64,000 nt of DNA from JAICMB01 sp035295125 (GTDB lineage Bacteria; Acidobacteriota; Terriglobia; Bryobacterales; Bryobacteraceae): the NCBI GenBank assembly GCA_035295125.1, contig DATGJP010000063.1, positions 62,001 through 126,000 of the forward strand, read 5' to 3'. Of the stretch, positions 34,951 to 43,109 are shown in pieces (the first letter of the stretch is position 1; each line of letters opens with the position of its first letter). The position numbers and the translations under genes were made by a program. The notes under the pieces were generated by a model. That model searched no databases. It was not told the DNA's origin and worked only from the letters and a program-made list of their open reading frames with translations.

Positions 34951-35370
34951 ATGAAAGCTAAACACACGATAGATAAACCCGCCCGGTCAGGTCGAGCAAC
35001 TCAAATAGCGGCGATGCTGATAACCGGCCTCGTCGCCTTCATTTGGGTGTACTTCGGAAGCTTATATGTACTACACGACCCCGGCGAATGGAGGATCGCC
35101 AATCAGCAGCTCGGGTACCCGCTCTATATCATTCCTCTGATTGGCGTGACCCACATCCTTGGGGGCTTGGGTCTTCTGATCCCTAATTTTCCTCGATTGA
35201 CCGAGTGGGTTTATGCTGGTCTCGCGATCGACCTTTCACTGGCGTTCTATTCACACCTGAATGGCGGTGGCAATATCTGGGATAGGTTCGATCCGATTCT
35301 CGTCATGGCGTTCGTCTTGGCTTCGTACGCATTAAGACGCTCCATGCGCGCAAACAGGTGGTCGATATGA
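34951..35370 (+). CDS. DoxX-like four-helix membrane protein
   Basis: A 139-residue integral membrane protein. Four hydrophobic helices are visible: ITGLVAFIWVYFGSLYVL, LYIIPLIGVTHILGGLGLLI, WVYAGLAIDLSLAFYSHL and ILVMAFVLASYAL. The GVTHILGGLGLLIP segment is typical of the DoxX-like family. The ATG at 34951 is 16 bases after the NmrA-like gene. Such proteins often accompany TetR-controlled oxidoreductases and may handle thiol or quinone stress in the membrane. A good intrinsic terminator follows at 35379-35409. Confidence 0.85.
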   Translation: MKAKHTIDKPARSGRATQIAAMLITGLVAFIWVYFGSLYVLHDPGEWRIANQQLGYPLYIIPLIGVTHILGGLGLLIPNFPRLTEWVYAGLAIDLSLAFYSHLNGGGNIWDRFDPILVMAFVLASYALRRSMRANRWSI

Positions 35371-35378
35371 AGAGCACT

Positions 35379-35409
35379 CTGGGGTGGGCGGCCCGCCCCA
35401 GCTTTTCTT
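35379..35409 (+). terminator. intrinsic terminator after NmrA/DoxX-like genes
   Basis: A 23-base near-perfect palindrome (35379-35401; arms CTGGGGTGGGC and GCCCGCCCCAG, pairing with G-T wobbles) is followed by CTTTTCTT. It starts 8 bases after the stop of the DoxX-like gene. Confidence 0.8.
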
Positions 35410-35437
35410 AGCCAGCACCACCGCATGGAGCCCTCCG

Positions 35438-35457
35438 GTGTGATCAGTGTGTGATCA
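35438..35457. repeat. TGTGATCA double-motif repeat, copy 1
   Basis: GTGTGATCAGTGTGTGATCA: two TGTGATCA units. It matches the copy at 36897-36916 in 19 of 20 bases. The two copies flank the lipoprotein gene at 35590-36822. Confidence 0.6.
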
Positions 35458-35589
35458 AAGAAATTGCAATCATCGTCCTCGACCTGAAGAGCAAACGGCG
35501 CTACTCAGCCGGCTGATTCCACTAATCGCGACTCTGGCATACTCAGACTTGTGACGATCAGTCGGCTGACAGCGACGCCGGTAGGAGGA

Positions 35590-36822
35590 ATGCATAAGAG
35601 CAGATTGTCTGGGAAGCTCTCGGTGGCAATCTTCTCAATCGCGGCTATGTGCTCCCTGTTCCTCAGTTGTTCAAGGAAACATGCTGAGAGAGAACCTGAG
35701 CCGGCGCCGGACGTGCGGGTCGACCTCAAACCGCTGGGGCTACCCGGGGACTTTTTTTCGCGCAGCGAGGAATTACCACGAACGATTATCGGGTATCGAT
35801 TCGTTGTGTGGCTTGACCGAGACGACATCGTTATTGGTTTCAACACAAGCCCTAGCTCACGGGCCGCGGCTGACCGCAAAGTCGACGGGTCCGCACGACT
35901 GCTTGTGTTCAGCGTGACCGGCGTTCTGAAGAGTAAGCGCGACCTACCTTATCCTGCCGATGGGTACGGAGAAATCGTGGCAGAGGGCGAGGCATCGGCT
36001 GGGCCGGGCGGTACCCTGCTGTTCAGATTGCAGTCCGTAAATCTTGACAGAGTAGGCAGGAACGAATCGAAGTCGGCCGTGCTTTTGTTGGATGCGAAGC
36101 TGCAAGACGTCGCACGCCTTGATCGCTTCCTTGAGCAAACGACCTTCGTCAGTCACGCTCTGGTATTTCAGGAGGGCTTCACGCTCGGCCAATCGCGGAC
36201 TTACCATGTGTTGGATGGCTCTCCTCCCTCGCAGAAAAAGCAATGGAAACAGAACTGGCCAATAGATGCACGTGACAGGAAGTTTGGCGATTCGGAAATA
36301 GCCTACATGACGTGTCAACAAGAGCTGCGACCGAATGAATATACCTCGACCGGAATCGTTTATGTCGGTGCCAGGCAACGCTGCACGCTGAACGCGGAGG
36401 GTGAGGATGGAACGACTTGGCAAATTCGTTTGCGGGACGGTGACACGGCCCAGATACTGGGCATCTTGGCCGACGGAAGCGTTGCAGGACAAGTCAGCAC
36501 GAAGGAAAGCAAGGCAGGGCAACTAGTCATCTGGAAAAAAGATCAGAGTGCGGAGCTGCTACCGTGGATTCCCAAAGATTATTGCGGGTCGGTAGGGAGT
36601 GCGACCGCGGACATGTCTCGGTACGCTGCATTCGCCTCGTGCGACGACCGCAGCGACGATGGCCGCTGGATAGTCTTCGATCGGAAGTCGCAAGCCCCGC
36701 TTGTGAATCGCCGGCTTCCGAAGAACGGACGCGCGGCTTTGTCGCCAGATGGATCACGCTACGCGAGCTTTGAGTCCGGCGAACTGCGCGTCTACTCGCT
36801 GCCAAAACCAGACCCGAAGTAA
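35590..36822 (+). CDS. putative lipoprotein of unknown function
   Basis: A 410-residue protein, start chosen at the ATG at 35590, which lies in a purine-rich GTAGGAGGA context; a GTG at 35551 would add 13 residues. A lysine/arginine n-region, hydrophobic stretch (LSVAIFSIAAMCSLFLS) and Cys followed by SRKHAEREPEPAPD form a lipoprotein-like signal. The rest is beta-rich with repeated blades such as FVVWLDRDDIVIGFN, RLLVFSVTGVLKSKRDLPYP and AALSPDGSRYASFESGELRV, suggestive of a degenerate propeller. No family is recognised. It lies in the islet, isolated, between two copies of a 20-base repeat, and its base composition seems less GC-rich than its neighbours by eye. Confidence 0.8.
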   Translation: MHKSRLSGKLSVAIFSIAAMCSLFLSCSRKHAEREPEPAPDVRVDLKPLGLPGDFFSRSEELPRTIIGYRFVVWLDRDDIVIGFNTSPSSRAAADRKVDGSARLLVFSVTGVLKSKRDLPYPADGYGEIVAEGEASAGPGGTLLFRLQSVNLDRVGRNESKSAVLLLDAKLQDVARLDRFLEQTTFVSHALVFQEGFTLGQSRTYHVLDGSPPSQKKQWKQNWPIDARDRKFGDSEIAYMTCQQELRPNEYTSTGIVYVGARQRCTLNAEGEDGTTWQIRLRDGDTAQILGILADGSVAGQVSTKESKAGQLVIWKKDQSAELLPWIPKDYCGSVGSATADMSRYAAFASCDDRSDDGRWIVFDRKSQAPLVNRRLPKNGRAALSPDGSRYASFESGELRVYSLPKPDPK

Positions 36823-36896
36823 TCCCTACTACGCCGCTGACCCTAACCAGCCGTCGGCAGTCTCGTTTTCAATGCGCTTCAGGTATCGACCAAATT

Positions 36897-36916
36897 GTGT
36901 GATCAATGTGTGATCA
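36897..36916. repeat. TGTGATCA double-motif repeat, copy 2
   Basis: GTGTGATCAATGTGTGATCA, one mismatch from the copy at 35438-35457 and in the same orientation. It lies 74 bases after the lipoprotein gene and about 80 bases from the tRNA. Confidence 0.6.
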
Positions 36917-36993
36917 CAGAGCGCGGAACTTGGCCTGTGCACGCTTCAACTAACGGGAATCACGCCGGATGCGGCTGCAAGTTGTTGAAAATA

Positions 36994-37068
36994 TGGTAGC
37001 GCTAACGGGAATCGAACCCGTATTTAAGCCTTGAGAGGGCTCCGTCCTAACCGTTAGACGATAGCGCC
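36994..37068 (-). tRNA. tRNA-Glu (anticodon CTC)
   Basis: Read on the minus strand, GGCGCTA pairs with TAGCGCT in the acceptor stem (first pair G-T), with discriminator A and encoded CCA. The anticodon arm is GAGCC-CTCTCAA-GGCTT, so the anticodon is CTC, decoding GAG. The D arm contains TCTAACGGTTAGGA and the T arm ACGGG-TTCGATT-CCCGT. All four arms fold normally. Its 3' 27 bases are duplicated at 32479-32505. Confidence 0.95.
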
Positions 37069-37129
37069 GCGCCGCTGGTCCTTCACAGTATATCAATTCC
37101 TAATGAATCCGCCCTGGTTCCCTCACCGC

Positions 37130-38074
37130 TCAAAGACTAACGCCAGAGGTATTGGCGCCACAGAGCAGCACCCCCACCCGCTCGCCGTTCGAGGGCCGAT
37201 AACTGCCGGATGACAGCGCCGCAAAAGCTGCCGCGCCGCCGGGTTCGGTCGCAATTCGCAAGACGTTCCAGAGCATCGCCTGCGCTGTTTGAATGGCATC
37301 GTCCGTAACCAGCACCGCATCCGCAACGTACGCCTTCGCAACCTGGAACATCAACTCTCCGACACGCCTGGGAGCTAACGAATCCGCTGCGATTCCACCG
37401 GCCGGAGCGTCTACCGGGTGCCCAGCATCGAAAGCCATTCTTAAGGTCGGAGCAGCTTCCGGTTCGACTCCCACAATCTTTATCCGGCCTGAATACCATG
37501 CAGCAATACCGCCAATCAGGCCGCCACCGCCCACCGCGACCAACAGTGTGTCGAGATCGGGAGCCTGTTCTTCAAATTCGAGCCCGACGGTTCCCTGTCC
37601 CAGGAGTGTTTCCACCTGCTCAAATGCGTGCACCGGCATGGCGCCCGATTGCGCGATCCACTCTTCACTGGCCGCCAGAGCATCGGCGTACCTTTCGCCG
37701 ATCACAACGAGATCGGCGCCGTATTCACGGATGCGCGCCGTTTTTGCGGGCGATGCGACACTGGGTACGAAAATTCGGGCAGGCTTGCGAAGGCGCATCG
37801 CGGCGTACGCCACCGCGACACCGTGATTGCCGCCCGATGCGGCAACGACACCAGCGGACGGGACCGGGCGCGTCAAGAGATTCGTGAAGGCGCCGCGAGC
37901 CTTGAACGAACCCGTGTGCTGCATCAACTCCAGTTTCAATGTGAGGCGGCTGCAATCCAGACCGAAATCCGAACCCGCGATGTCGATGACGGGCGTTCGG
38001 CGGACATAGGGCCGTATCTTCGGATAAGTCGCCGCAATGCGGTCCCGGCTGATATCGTTCTGGTGCGTTTCCAT
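37130..38074 (-). CDS. PLP-dependent serine/threonine dehydratase family protein
   Basis: A 314-residue fold-type II PLP enzyme. The PLP lysine is in TGSFKARGAFTNLL (near residue 56), with SGGNHGVAVAYAA for substrate carboxylate binding. The glycine loop holding the PLP phosphate is VAVGGGGLIGGIAAW. The C-terminal motif LLCGANTSGV closes the active site. There is no regulatory ACT domain, so it resembles catabolic threonine/serine dehydratases or serine racemase. It is divergent from the ArsR-like gene 45 bases away. Confidence 0.92.
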   Translation of the reverse strand: METHQNDISRDRIAATYPKIRPYVRRTPVIDIAGSDFGLDCSRLTLKLELMQHTGSFKARGAFTNLLTRPVPSAGVVAASGGNHGVAVAYAAMRLRKPARIFVPSVASPAKTARIREYGADLVVIGERYADALAASEEWIAQSGAMPVHAFEQVETLLGQGTVGLEFEEQAPDLDTLLVAVGGGGLIGGIAAWYSGRIKIVGVEPEAAPTLRMAFDAGHPVDAPAGGIAADSLAPRRVGELMFQVAKAYVADAVLVTDDAIQTAQAMLWNVLRIATEPGGAAAFAALSSGSYRPSNGERVGVLLCGANTSGVSL

Positions 38075-38099
38075 TCTGGCCTTCCGATAGTATAGTTAG

Positions 38100-38111
38100 T
38101 TAGTTGGCTAA
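38100..38111. promoter_or_regulatory. candidate ArsR-type operator
   Basis: TTAG-TTGG-CTAA inverted repeat within a run of TTAG units (TAGTTAGTTAGTTGGCTAAT, 38094-38112), located between the divergent dehydratase and ArsR-like genes and 8 bases upstream of the latter's start. AT-rich short inverted repeats are typical ArsR sites. Binding is inferred. Confidence 0.4.
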
Positions 38112-38119
38112 TTGTCTAT

Positions 38120-38422
38120 ATGACCACAGAAGTAGCCCTGCGCGCGCTGGCCAACGACCGCCGGCTTCAGATCCTCGACTGGCTGAAGGATCCTCGCGCG
38201 AACTTTCCGCCCCAAATCGACGGCGACCTCGTGAAGGATGGTGTTTGCGGAGTGCTCATCGCGCGGAAACTGGGCGTTAGCCAGCCGACCGCTAGCGAGC
38301 ACCTGGCCATTCTTGTGCGCGCGGGCCTGGTCCGGCCCAAGAGAATTAAACAGTGGACTTTCTACAAGCGCGATGAGAGCGAGATCCGAAAAATTAAGAG
38401 AGAGATCCTGGCGCGAGTCTGA
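38120..38422 (+). CDS. ArsR family winged-helix regulator
   Basis: A 100-residue protein with a single winged helix: ALRALANDRRLQILDWLKDP, GVLIARKLGVSQPTASEHLA as the helix-turn-helix, then ILVRAGLVRPKRIKQWTFYKRD as the wing. One Cys is present in VKDGVCGV, but no CxC or alpha-3/alpha-5 metal site, so metal sensing is not supported. It is likely to control the divergent dehydratase gene and itself. Few bases separate the putative promoter and ATG, so the transcript may be nearly leaderless. Confidence 0.9.
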   Translation: MTTEVALRALANDRRLQILDWLKDPRANFPPQIDGDLVKDGVCGVLIARKLGVSQPTASEHLAILVRAGLVRPKRIKQWTFYKRDESEIRKIKREILARV

Positions 38423-38445
38423 ATTCCTGAAGCTACACTAGCTGT

Positions 38446-40695
38446 TTGCTCCGGTCCTCCTCACTGATTCGCAGCGGCATTGTCGCCATAGCGGCCATTG
38501 CGGCTGTCGTTTTGATTCAGTGGTTCATAGTGCACAAATCTTTTCAAGGCAACTGGACGGCGCTGTTTGTGGCTGGCGACCGATTAAAACGCCCTCCTGA
38601 AATCCAGGAGAAAGAGTATGTTCACAAAAGCAGCTTCGGATACGACGGTCAGCACTATCAGGTCATTGCGCACGATCCATGGCTGTCCCGCCATTACGAC
38701 CGCTTCATCGATGCGCCGCGGTTTCGCTACCGGCGAATCCTGATGCCTGGCCTTGCGTACCTGCTTGCCGCCGGCCAGTCCCGATATATCGATAGAGCTT
38801 TTTTTCTGGTGTGCTGGCTGCTGATTGGCCTTGGCACCTTTTGTCTGGCGCGACTTGCCGTACACGAAGGTAGATCCCCTGCTTGGGGTTTGCTGTTCTT
38901 AGCCGTTCCCGCAACCCTGTCGACCATCGAGCGGATGACTCCAGACATGGGTGCCGCAGCCCTGTTGCTGGTGGTGTTGCTGGCGATACGCGAAGAGCGT
39001 TGGACGGCCGCATGGCTTGCGTTGGCGGCGTCAGCACTGAGTAAGGAAACCGGCATCTTAGTTATCGTCGCCGCGGTCGTCTGGCTCGTTCGCGACCGCA
39101 AATTACGTCTCGCTGCGACCATCGCCACCAGCGTGTTGCCGGCGATCATCTGGAATCTATATCTGCAGTGGCATACAGCGCCCGAACATGGTTTCGCGCC
39201 GCTCGGATTCATCACTCCCTTCTTTGCGTCATTCGCATGGCCCGGCTCTTTCGGGACCGCGGGCGCCTTCCGAATTGCGTCGATGGCCGCCGTACTTGTT
39301 TTGCTCTGGACGACGGGCCGAACCCTGATGCTGGGGTTTCAGAACCGATTTCGCACTCTGGCTCTATTGTTGGGTTCGCTCTTTGCTGTCCTGCTACTTT
39401 TCTCCCAGAGCCCTTTGATCTGGGACGACGCGAACAGTTTCGCTCGCGTTAATAGTCCTTTATTGGTTTGTCTGCTCGCGGCCACCTGGAAGCGCGGACT
39501 CGGCCAAAGTGTTGCGGCGATCGTCGTGGTGGCCTCGCCATTGGCTCTCGAGTTGACGGACAACGTTCTTAAGGCATGGCTCGCCCCTACACCGAGCTCT
39601 CACCTCGTTTTTATTCCGGTCGCACCCTGCCGGGTTGTGGATATGAGCCTACCAGCGGGATCATCTCGTGCCGTTCGCATCGCTGACAGCACGTGCCATC
39701 TTCCGAACTCAGCCCTGGCTTACTCGCTCGATGTGAGAGCCGTTCCTCGCGGGGGCCTGGGATATCTGAGTGTCTGGCCGGCGGGCCTGCAGCAGCCTTC
39801 CATTTCGACCTTGAATTCCACGGATGGCCACCCGGTTTCGAACGCCGTGATTACCGGCGCCGGAAGAAATGGTGGGATCAGCGTATTCGTCAGCGATGCG
39901 GCGGAGGTAAGCATTGACGTGAATGGTTTCTTCGCGCCGGCGGAAGTAGCGCATGGTTTCGCTTTTTACCCCCTAACGCCATGTAGAGCGGTGGATACCC
40001 GCAGGAGCGTTGCTATTGACGCTGGAAAGACTCGCAACTTTCCCATTCAGTCGAGCCCGTGCGGGATTCCGAACACAGCCGAGGCATATTCTTTCAATCT
40101 CACTGTCCTGCCGCGCGGGAAGCTGGACTGGTTGAAGAGTTGGCCGGCCGGCCAGACGCAACCTGTCTTGGCTTCGCTCGATTCGCCTGACGGACGCGCA
40201 GTTTCAAAAGCAGCCATCATACCCGCCGGACAGGATGGCGCCGTCAGTATAACCGTATCGAATGAGGCGGACGTGATTATCGATGTCAATGGCTATTTCG
40301 CTGCGCCGGGTTCATCGGGAGCAACCTATTTGAATACGCTAACGCCCTGCCGTGTAGTCGATACGCGTGGTACCGAAACCGGGACGCGCATGACGCAATC
40401 GCTGTCCCTCGGCAAGACGCAGGACCTTCAAATCCTGCAATCCAGCTGTGGCATCCCATCCACGGCTCAAGCTTATGCGTTCAATACGACAATGCTGCCA
40501 ATAGGGCCGCTCGAGTATTTTACGATGTGGCCCACAGGAATGCCTCGACCGGCCGTGGCCACTCTGAGTCTCATCGCTGTTCCCATCGCCGCAAACGCGG
40601 CCATCGTACGCGCCGGAGCCAACGGCTCAATCAGCGTCTTTGCGACAGGCCCCACCAACCTGCTTCTCGACATTAGTGGATACTTCGCGCCCTAA
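38446..40695 (+). CDS. polytopic membrane protein fused to three PCRVVDTR-type repeats
   Basis: A 749-residue protein starting at TTG, 23 bases after the ArsR gene. Residues 1-375 are a GT-C-like membrane domain with about nine helices (FFLVCWLLIGLGTFCLARLA, then MTPDMGAAALLLVVLLA). Its first external loop contains SSFGYDGQHYQVIAHDPWL, with the GYDGQ acidic motif of GT87-like proteins. Residues about 384-749 are three tandem 115-125-residue repeats. Each starts with PCRxVDxR (at about 394, 511 and 633), runs through a Cys-G-I-P-x-T-A-x-A-Y segment and a xWPxGxxxP segment, and ends in GxISVFxSxxxxxxxDVNGYFAP. Such repeats are common in secreted acidobacterial proteins; joining them to a membrane enzyme is unusual. 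The TTG start is uncertain. Confidence 0.82.
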   Translation: MLRSSSLIRSGIVAIAAIAAVVLIQWFIVHKSFQGNWTALFVAGDRLKRPPEIQEKEYVHKSSFGYDGQHYQVIAHDPWLSRHYDRFIDAPRFRYRRILMPGLAYLLAAGQSRYIDRAFFLVCWLLIGLGTFCLARLAVHEGRSPAWGLLFLAVPATLSTIERMTPDMGAAALLLVVLLAIREERWTAAWLALAASALSKETGILVIVAAVVWLVRDRKLRLAATIATSVLPAIIWNLYLQWHTAPEHGFAPLGFITPFFASFAWPGSFGTAGAFRIASMAAVLVLLWTTGRTLMLGFQNRFRTLALLLGSLFAVLLLFSQSPLIWDDANSFARVNSPLLVCLLAATWKRGLGQSVAAIVVVASPLALELTDNVLKAWLAPTPSSHLVFIPVAPCRVVDMSLPAGSSRAVRIADSTCHLPNSALAYSLDVRAVPRGGLGYLSVWPAGLQQPSISTLNSTDGHPVSNAVITGAGRNGGISVFVSDAAEVSIDVNGFFAPAEVAHGFAFYPLTPCRAVDTRRSVAIDAGKTRNFPIQSSPCGIPNTAEAYSFNLTVLPRGKLDWLKSWPAGQTQPVLASLDSPDGRAVSKAAIIPAGQDGAVSITVSNEADVIIDVNGYFAAPGSSGATYLNTLTPCRVVDTRGTETGTRMTQSLSLGKTQDLQILQSSCGIPSTAQAYAFNTTMLPIGPLEYFTMWPTGMPRPAVATLSLIAVPIAANAAIVRAGANGSISVFATGPTNLLLDISGYFAP

Positions 40696-40778
40696 CAGCC
40701 CGTGGCAGAAGTCGGGCAAGCTGAACGCCGGGCTGAATGCCTTCCCCACCTTGGCTCGCAACCTTTTGAGCCATAAAG

Positions 40779-40800
40779 GTGGCAGGCAGTTTCGCCTGGG
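40779..40800. repeat. degenerate REP-like element
   Basis: GTGGCAGGCAGTTTCGCCTGGG, close to GTGGCGCAGGCGGTTTCGCC at 5878-5897, with arms AGGC and GCCT retained. It lies in the 144-base gap between convergent genes. The rest of that gap holds a CAGCCCG/CGGGCTG inverted repeat (40696-40735) without a T-run. Confidence 0.5.
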
Positions 40801-40839
40801 CATGCCGCTCTCAAAGACTTCTGCCAGGGGCTGCTAACG

Positions 40840-42153
40840 TCACCAGCGGCTGAGCACCTCGTAATAGATCCGTAGACCCTTGTGAAATTCCGATACCGGA
40901 ATGCGCTCCGAATCGCTGTGCATTGTGGCAGCCGTGGCGGCGTCAATAACCATGGGAGTGAATCCATAAGCCGTTACACCCCGCATCTGCAGATATGCCG
41001 AATCGGTTCCAAAGGGCACCAGCATCGGAGTCACCACAGCTCCCGGATTGTAGTGCAGCAAGGCCTCGCGCATCGTCGCGAACAGCGACGTATCGCTGCG
41101 GCTCAGGGGAGGATCGGGCGCCTGGGTAATCACTTCCACCTGGACGCGCGGGTCGTTGATGCGGGCCTTCATTTCAGAGACAAACTCCTCCGCATTCGTG
41201 CCGGGCAACAACCGGCAATCCAGGGTCGCTTCGGCCACCGAAGGAATCACGTTCGATTTGGGGGGTGAGCCGACGCCGGAGGTGAGGGTGGTCAACGAAA
41301 TCGTGTTTCGCTGAATGGCGGAAGTGAATTTGTTGGTAGCCATTGGCCCACCGGCTGCTCGCCGCATCTCCTCCACCACAGGATTTTGCTTTCCGCCTTC
41401 CGGGAGAGCGATGGCTTTTTCGATCGCGTGCATGAGGATGACGTTCGCGTTGTCGGGAATCGGTTGCGATCCGTGCCCGGCTGTGCCGTGCGCCCGAAGC
41501 CGCAACCAGAAGACAATCTTGTCTCCCACCGATATCCCGAACATGAGCTTGCCGGGCGCGAGGACCTCACGAGATCCAATGCCGCCTTCATCCAGCACAT
41601 ACTCGGCATCGATTTCATCGAAGTGATGAGCAATCATCCACTGGATGCCGTACTGCCCGCCCATTTCCTCGTCTGCCGTGGACAGCATCACGATATCGCG
41701 AGACGGCGTGATGCCGGCGTTGTGAAGAGCGATTAGAGACATTAATTGCATCACGCCGATGCCCTTCATGTCGTATGTTCCACGTCCCCAGATGTAGCCA
41801 TCCTGAATAGCCGCGCCAAAAGGGTCGACTTTCCAGGCTTTGGCGTCCACGGGAACGACGTCGAGGTGGTTGAGCAGCAGCAGAGGCTTCCGGGAGGAAT
41901 CGCGACCCTTGAGCCGGACGATTAGGTTCGTCTGGCCGATAGGCCCGCTTACGTAAAGGTGCGGCTGAAGACCATTGCGCTCCAGTTCGGCCTGGAGCAA
42001 CCTGGCGGCCGCAGCCGTGTCCGACGGCGGACTGATCGACGGAATACGCACGTAGGACTGCAGAAATTCCAGGGCATGCTGTTCAAGCGCCGGCCAGTCC
42101 GGTTCGGCCGCGCAGCAGACGCCGAGAGTCAGTAAGACAGAAAGCCATTTCAT
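40840..42153 (-). CDS. exported M20 family metallopeptidase
   Basis: A 437-residue di-zinc peptidase with a signal peptide (MKWLSVLLTLGVCCA). Metal and catalytic motifs are LLLNHLDVVPVD (first His and Asp), GRGTYDMKG (bridging Asp), STADEEMGGQ (catalytic Glu and zinc Glu), VLDEGGIG and a distal His in AATMHSDSERIPV. The dimerisation domain is at about 205-320. M20 enzymes remove C- or N-terminal residues from peptides. The N-terminal signal and the linked sugar kinase suggest a role in envelope or peptidoglycan turnover. It is the last gene of the hfq operon, with an ATGA overlap with the kinase. Confidence 0.93.
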   Translation of the reverse strand: MKWLSVLLTLGVCCAAEPDWPALEQHALEFLQSYVRIPSISPPSDTAAAARLLQAELERNGLQPHLYVSGPIGQTNLIVRLKGRDSSRKPLLLLNHLDVVPVDAKAWKVDPFGAAIQDGYIWGRGTYDMKGIGVMQLMSLIALHNAGITPSRDIVMLSTADEEMGGQYGIQWMIAHHFDEIDAEYVLDEGGIGSREVLAPGKLMFGISVGDKIVFWLRLRAHGTAGHGSQPIPDNANVILMHAIEKAIALPEGGKQNPVVEEMRRAAGGPMATNKFTSAIQRNTISLTTLTSGVGSPPKSNVIPSVAEATLDCRLLPGTNAEEFVSEMKARINDPRVQVEVITQAPDPPLSRSDTSLFATMREALLHYNPGAVVTPMLVPFGTDSAYLQMRGVTAYGFTPMVIDAATAATMHSDSERIPVSEFHKGLRIYYEVLSRW

Positions 42154-43106
42154 TGTTTTTCCACCTCCGGAACTTTGGAAATTGTCACGTTCAGTCCGGC
42201 CGTCCGATAAGCCTCAATCAAGGCGCCAGCACCCGGGCCGTAAAGCGGGGCCACGAGGCGGTTGCCGGGCTCAAGCTCGACCAGTGTTCGAAAGCGTTCA
42301 AGTAAGCGCTTGCTCCGGAAAACCCCGCCGATGAAAGCCACCAGCGCCGGTTCGCCCGGCGTGAAAATCTGACGGCGTACGGCAGCGGCCAGCATTGCCA
42401 ATTCCTGTGCAGCTTTGTCGAGTATCTGCGCCGCGATTCGGTCACCGCGGTTAGCTGTTTCGTCTACGACATTCGCCAGGGTGGCGACCCGCGACCGCGG
42501 AAATTCGACTGTATAGAAGCGGTGCAGAATTTCATTCGCATTTTGCGCCGGTACATTCTCGAGCAGGACATCTCGCAGAACGGTGGGCGGACCCCATCCC
42601 TCCTCGGCTCGTAGAGCTGCGCGAAGTGCCTGCCGGACTATATCGAATCCACCGCCCTCATCGCCGAATATATATCCCCAGCCTCCGGCTCGTGCCGATT
42701 TTCCGTCGCGATTTCTGCCGAACGAGATGGAGCCGGTACCACCAATGACGATCACCCCGGGTGCACCCCCTGTCGCACCCGAAAGGGCGATAACCCCGTC
42801 GTGGGTCACCACCATTTGATCGCAGCGGAGCATCTCGCGCAGGATGGCCTCCTTGTCGGCAGGTCCGCCGCTCAGGCCGAAGCATGCCGAACGAAACCGC
42901 ACGGACGACTCATCGAGGCTCGCCCGCTCGCACGCCGCTGACACGCAGGTCTGGACCGCGCTAGTGAATTTGGCCCGGCCTTCGGAAGCACCCACGTGAT
43001 TGCAGGGCCCACCCCGGCCGTAGCCGATGACTTGCCCCGAACCGTCGCCGATCAATGCGGTCGTGCTCGACTGCCCACCGTCGATGCCGAGAAAGTACTC
43101 GCTCAT
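42150..43106 (-). CDS. BadF/BadG-type ATPase, probable N-acetylglucosamine kinase
   Basis: A 318-residue ASKHA-fold protein. The phosphate-1 motif is FLGIDGGQSSTTALIGD, phosphate-2 GVIVIGGTGSISFG and the adenosine region FIGGVFRSKRLLERF. Length and the motif GYGRGGPCNHVG match N-acetylglucosamine kinases rather than benzoyl-CoA reductase activators, which carry Fe-S cysteines absent here. It probably phosphorylates amino sugars released during wall turnover. It is separated by 3 bases from the upstream glycosyltransferase gene and overlaps the M20 peptidase gene by 4. Confidence 0.9.
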   Translation of the reverse strand: MSEYFLGIDGGQSSTTALIGDGSGQVIGYGRGGPCNHVGASEGRAKFTSAVQTCVSAACERASLDESSVRFRSACFGLSGGPADKEAILREMLRCDQMVVTHDGVIALSGATGGAPGVIVIGGTGSISFGRNRDGKSARAGGWGYIFGDEGGGFDIVRQALRAALRAEEGWGPPTVLRDVLLENVPAQNANEILHRFYTVEFPRSRVATLANVVDETANRGDRIAAQILDKAAQELAMLAAAVRRQIFTPGEPALVAFIGGVFRSKRLLERFRTLVELEPGNRLVAPLYGPGAGALIEAYRTAGLNVTISKVPEVEKQ

Positions 43107-43109
43107 TTG

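Larger units (their letters stand above)
32506..36993. mobile_element. tRNA-Glu-bounded genomic islet
   Basis: The segment between the intact tRNA-Glu gene and the displaced copy of its 3' end. It carries a Fic remnant, a TetR/NmrA/DoxX-like cassette and a lipoprotein gene, i.e. accessory genes. No integrase, transposase or phage gene is present, so it looks like a decayed or non-autonomous insertion. The tRNA orientation is right: the islet lies on the 3' side of the gene. Confidence 0.6.

Noticed and set aside
32506..36993. Prophage
   Set aside because: No integrase, terminase, capsid, tail or lysis genes. It is only an islet bounded by tRNA-derived repeats.
40696..40735. CAGCCCG/CGGGCTG inverted repeat as a terminator
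   Set aside because: The loop is 26 bases and no T-run follows in either direction.
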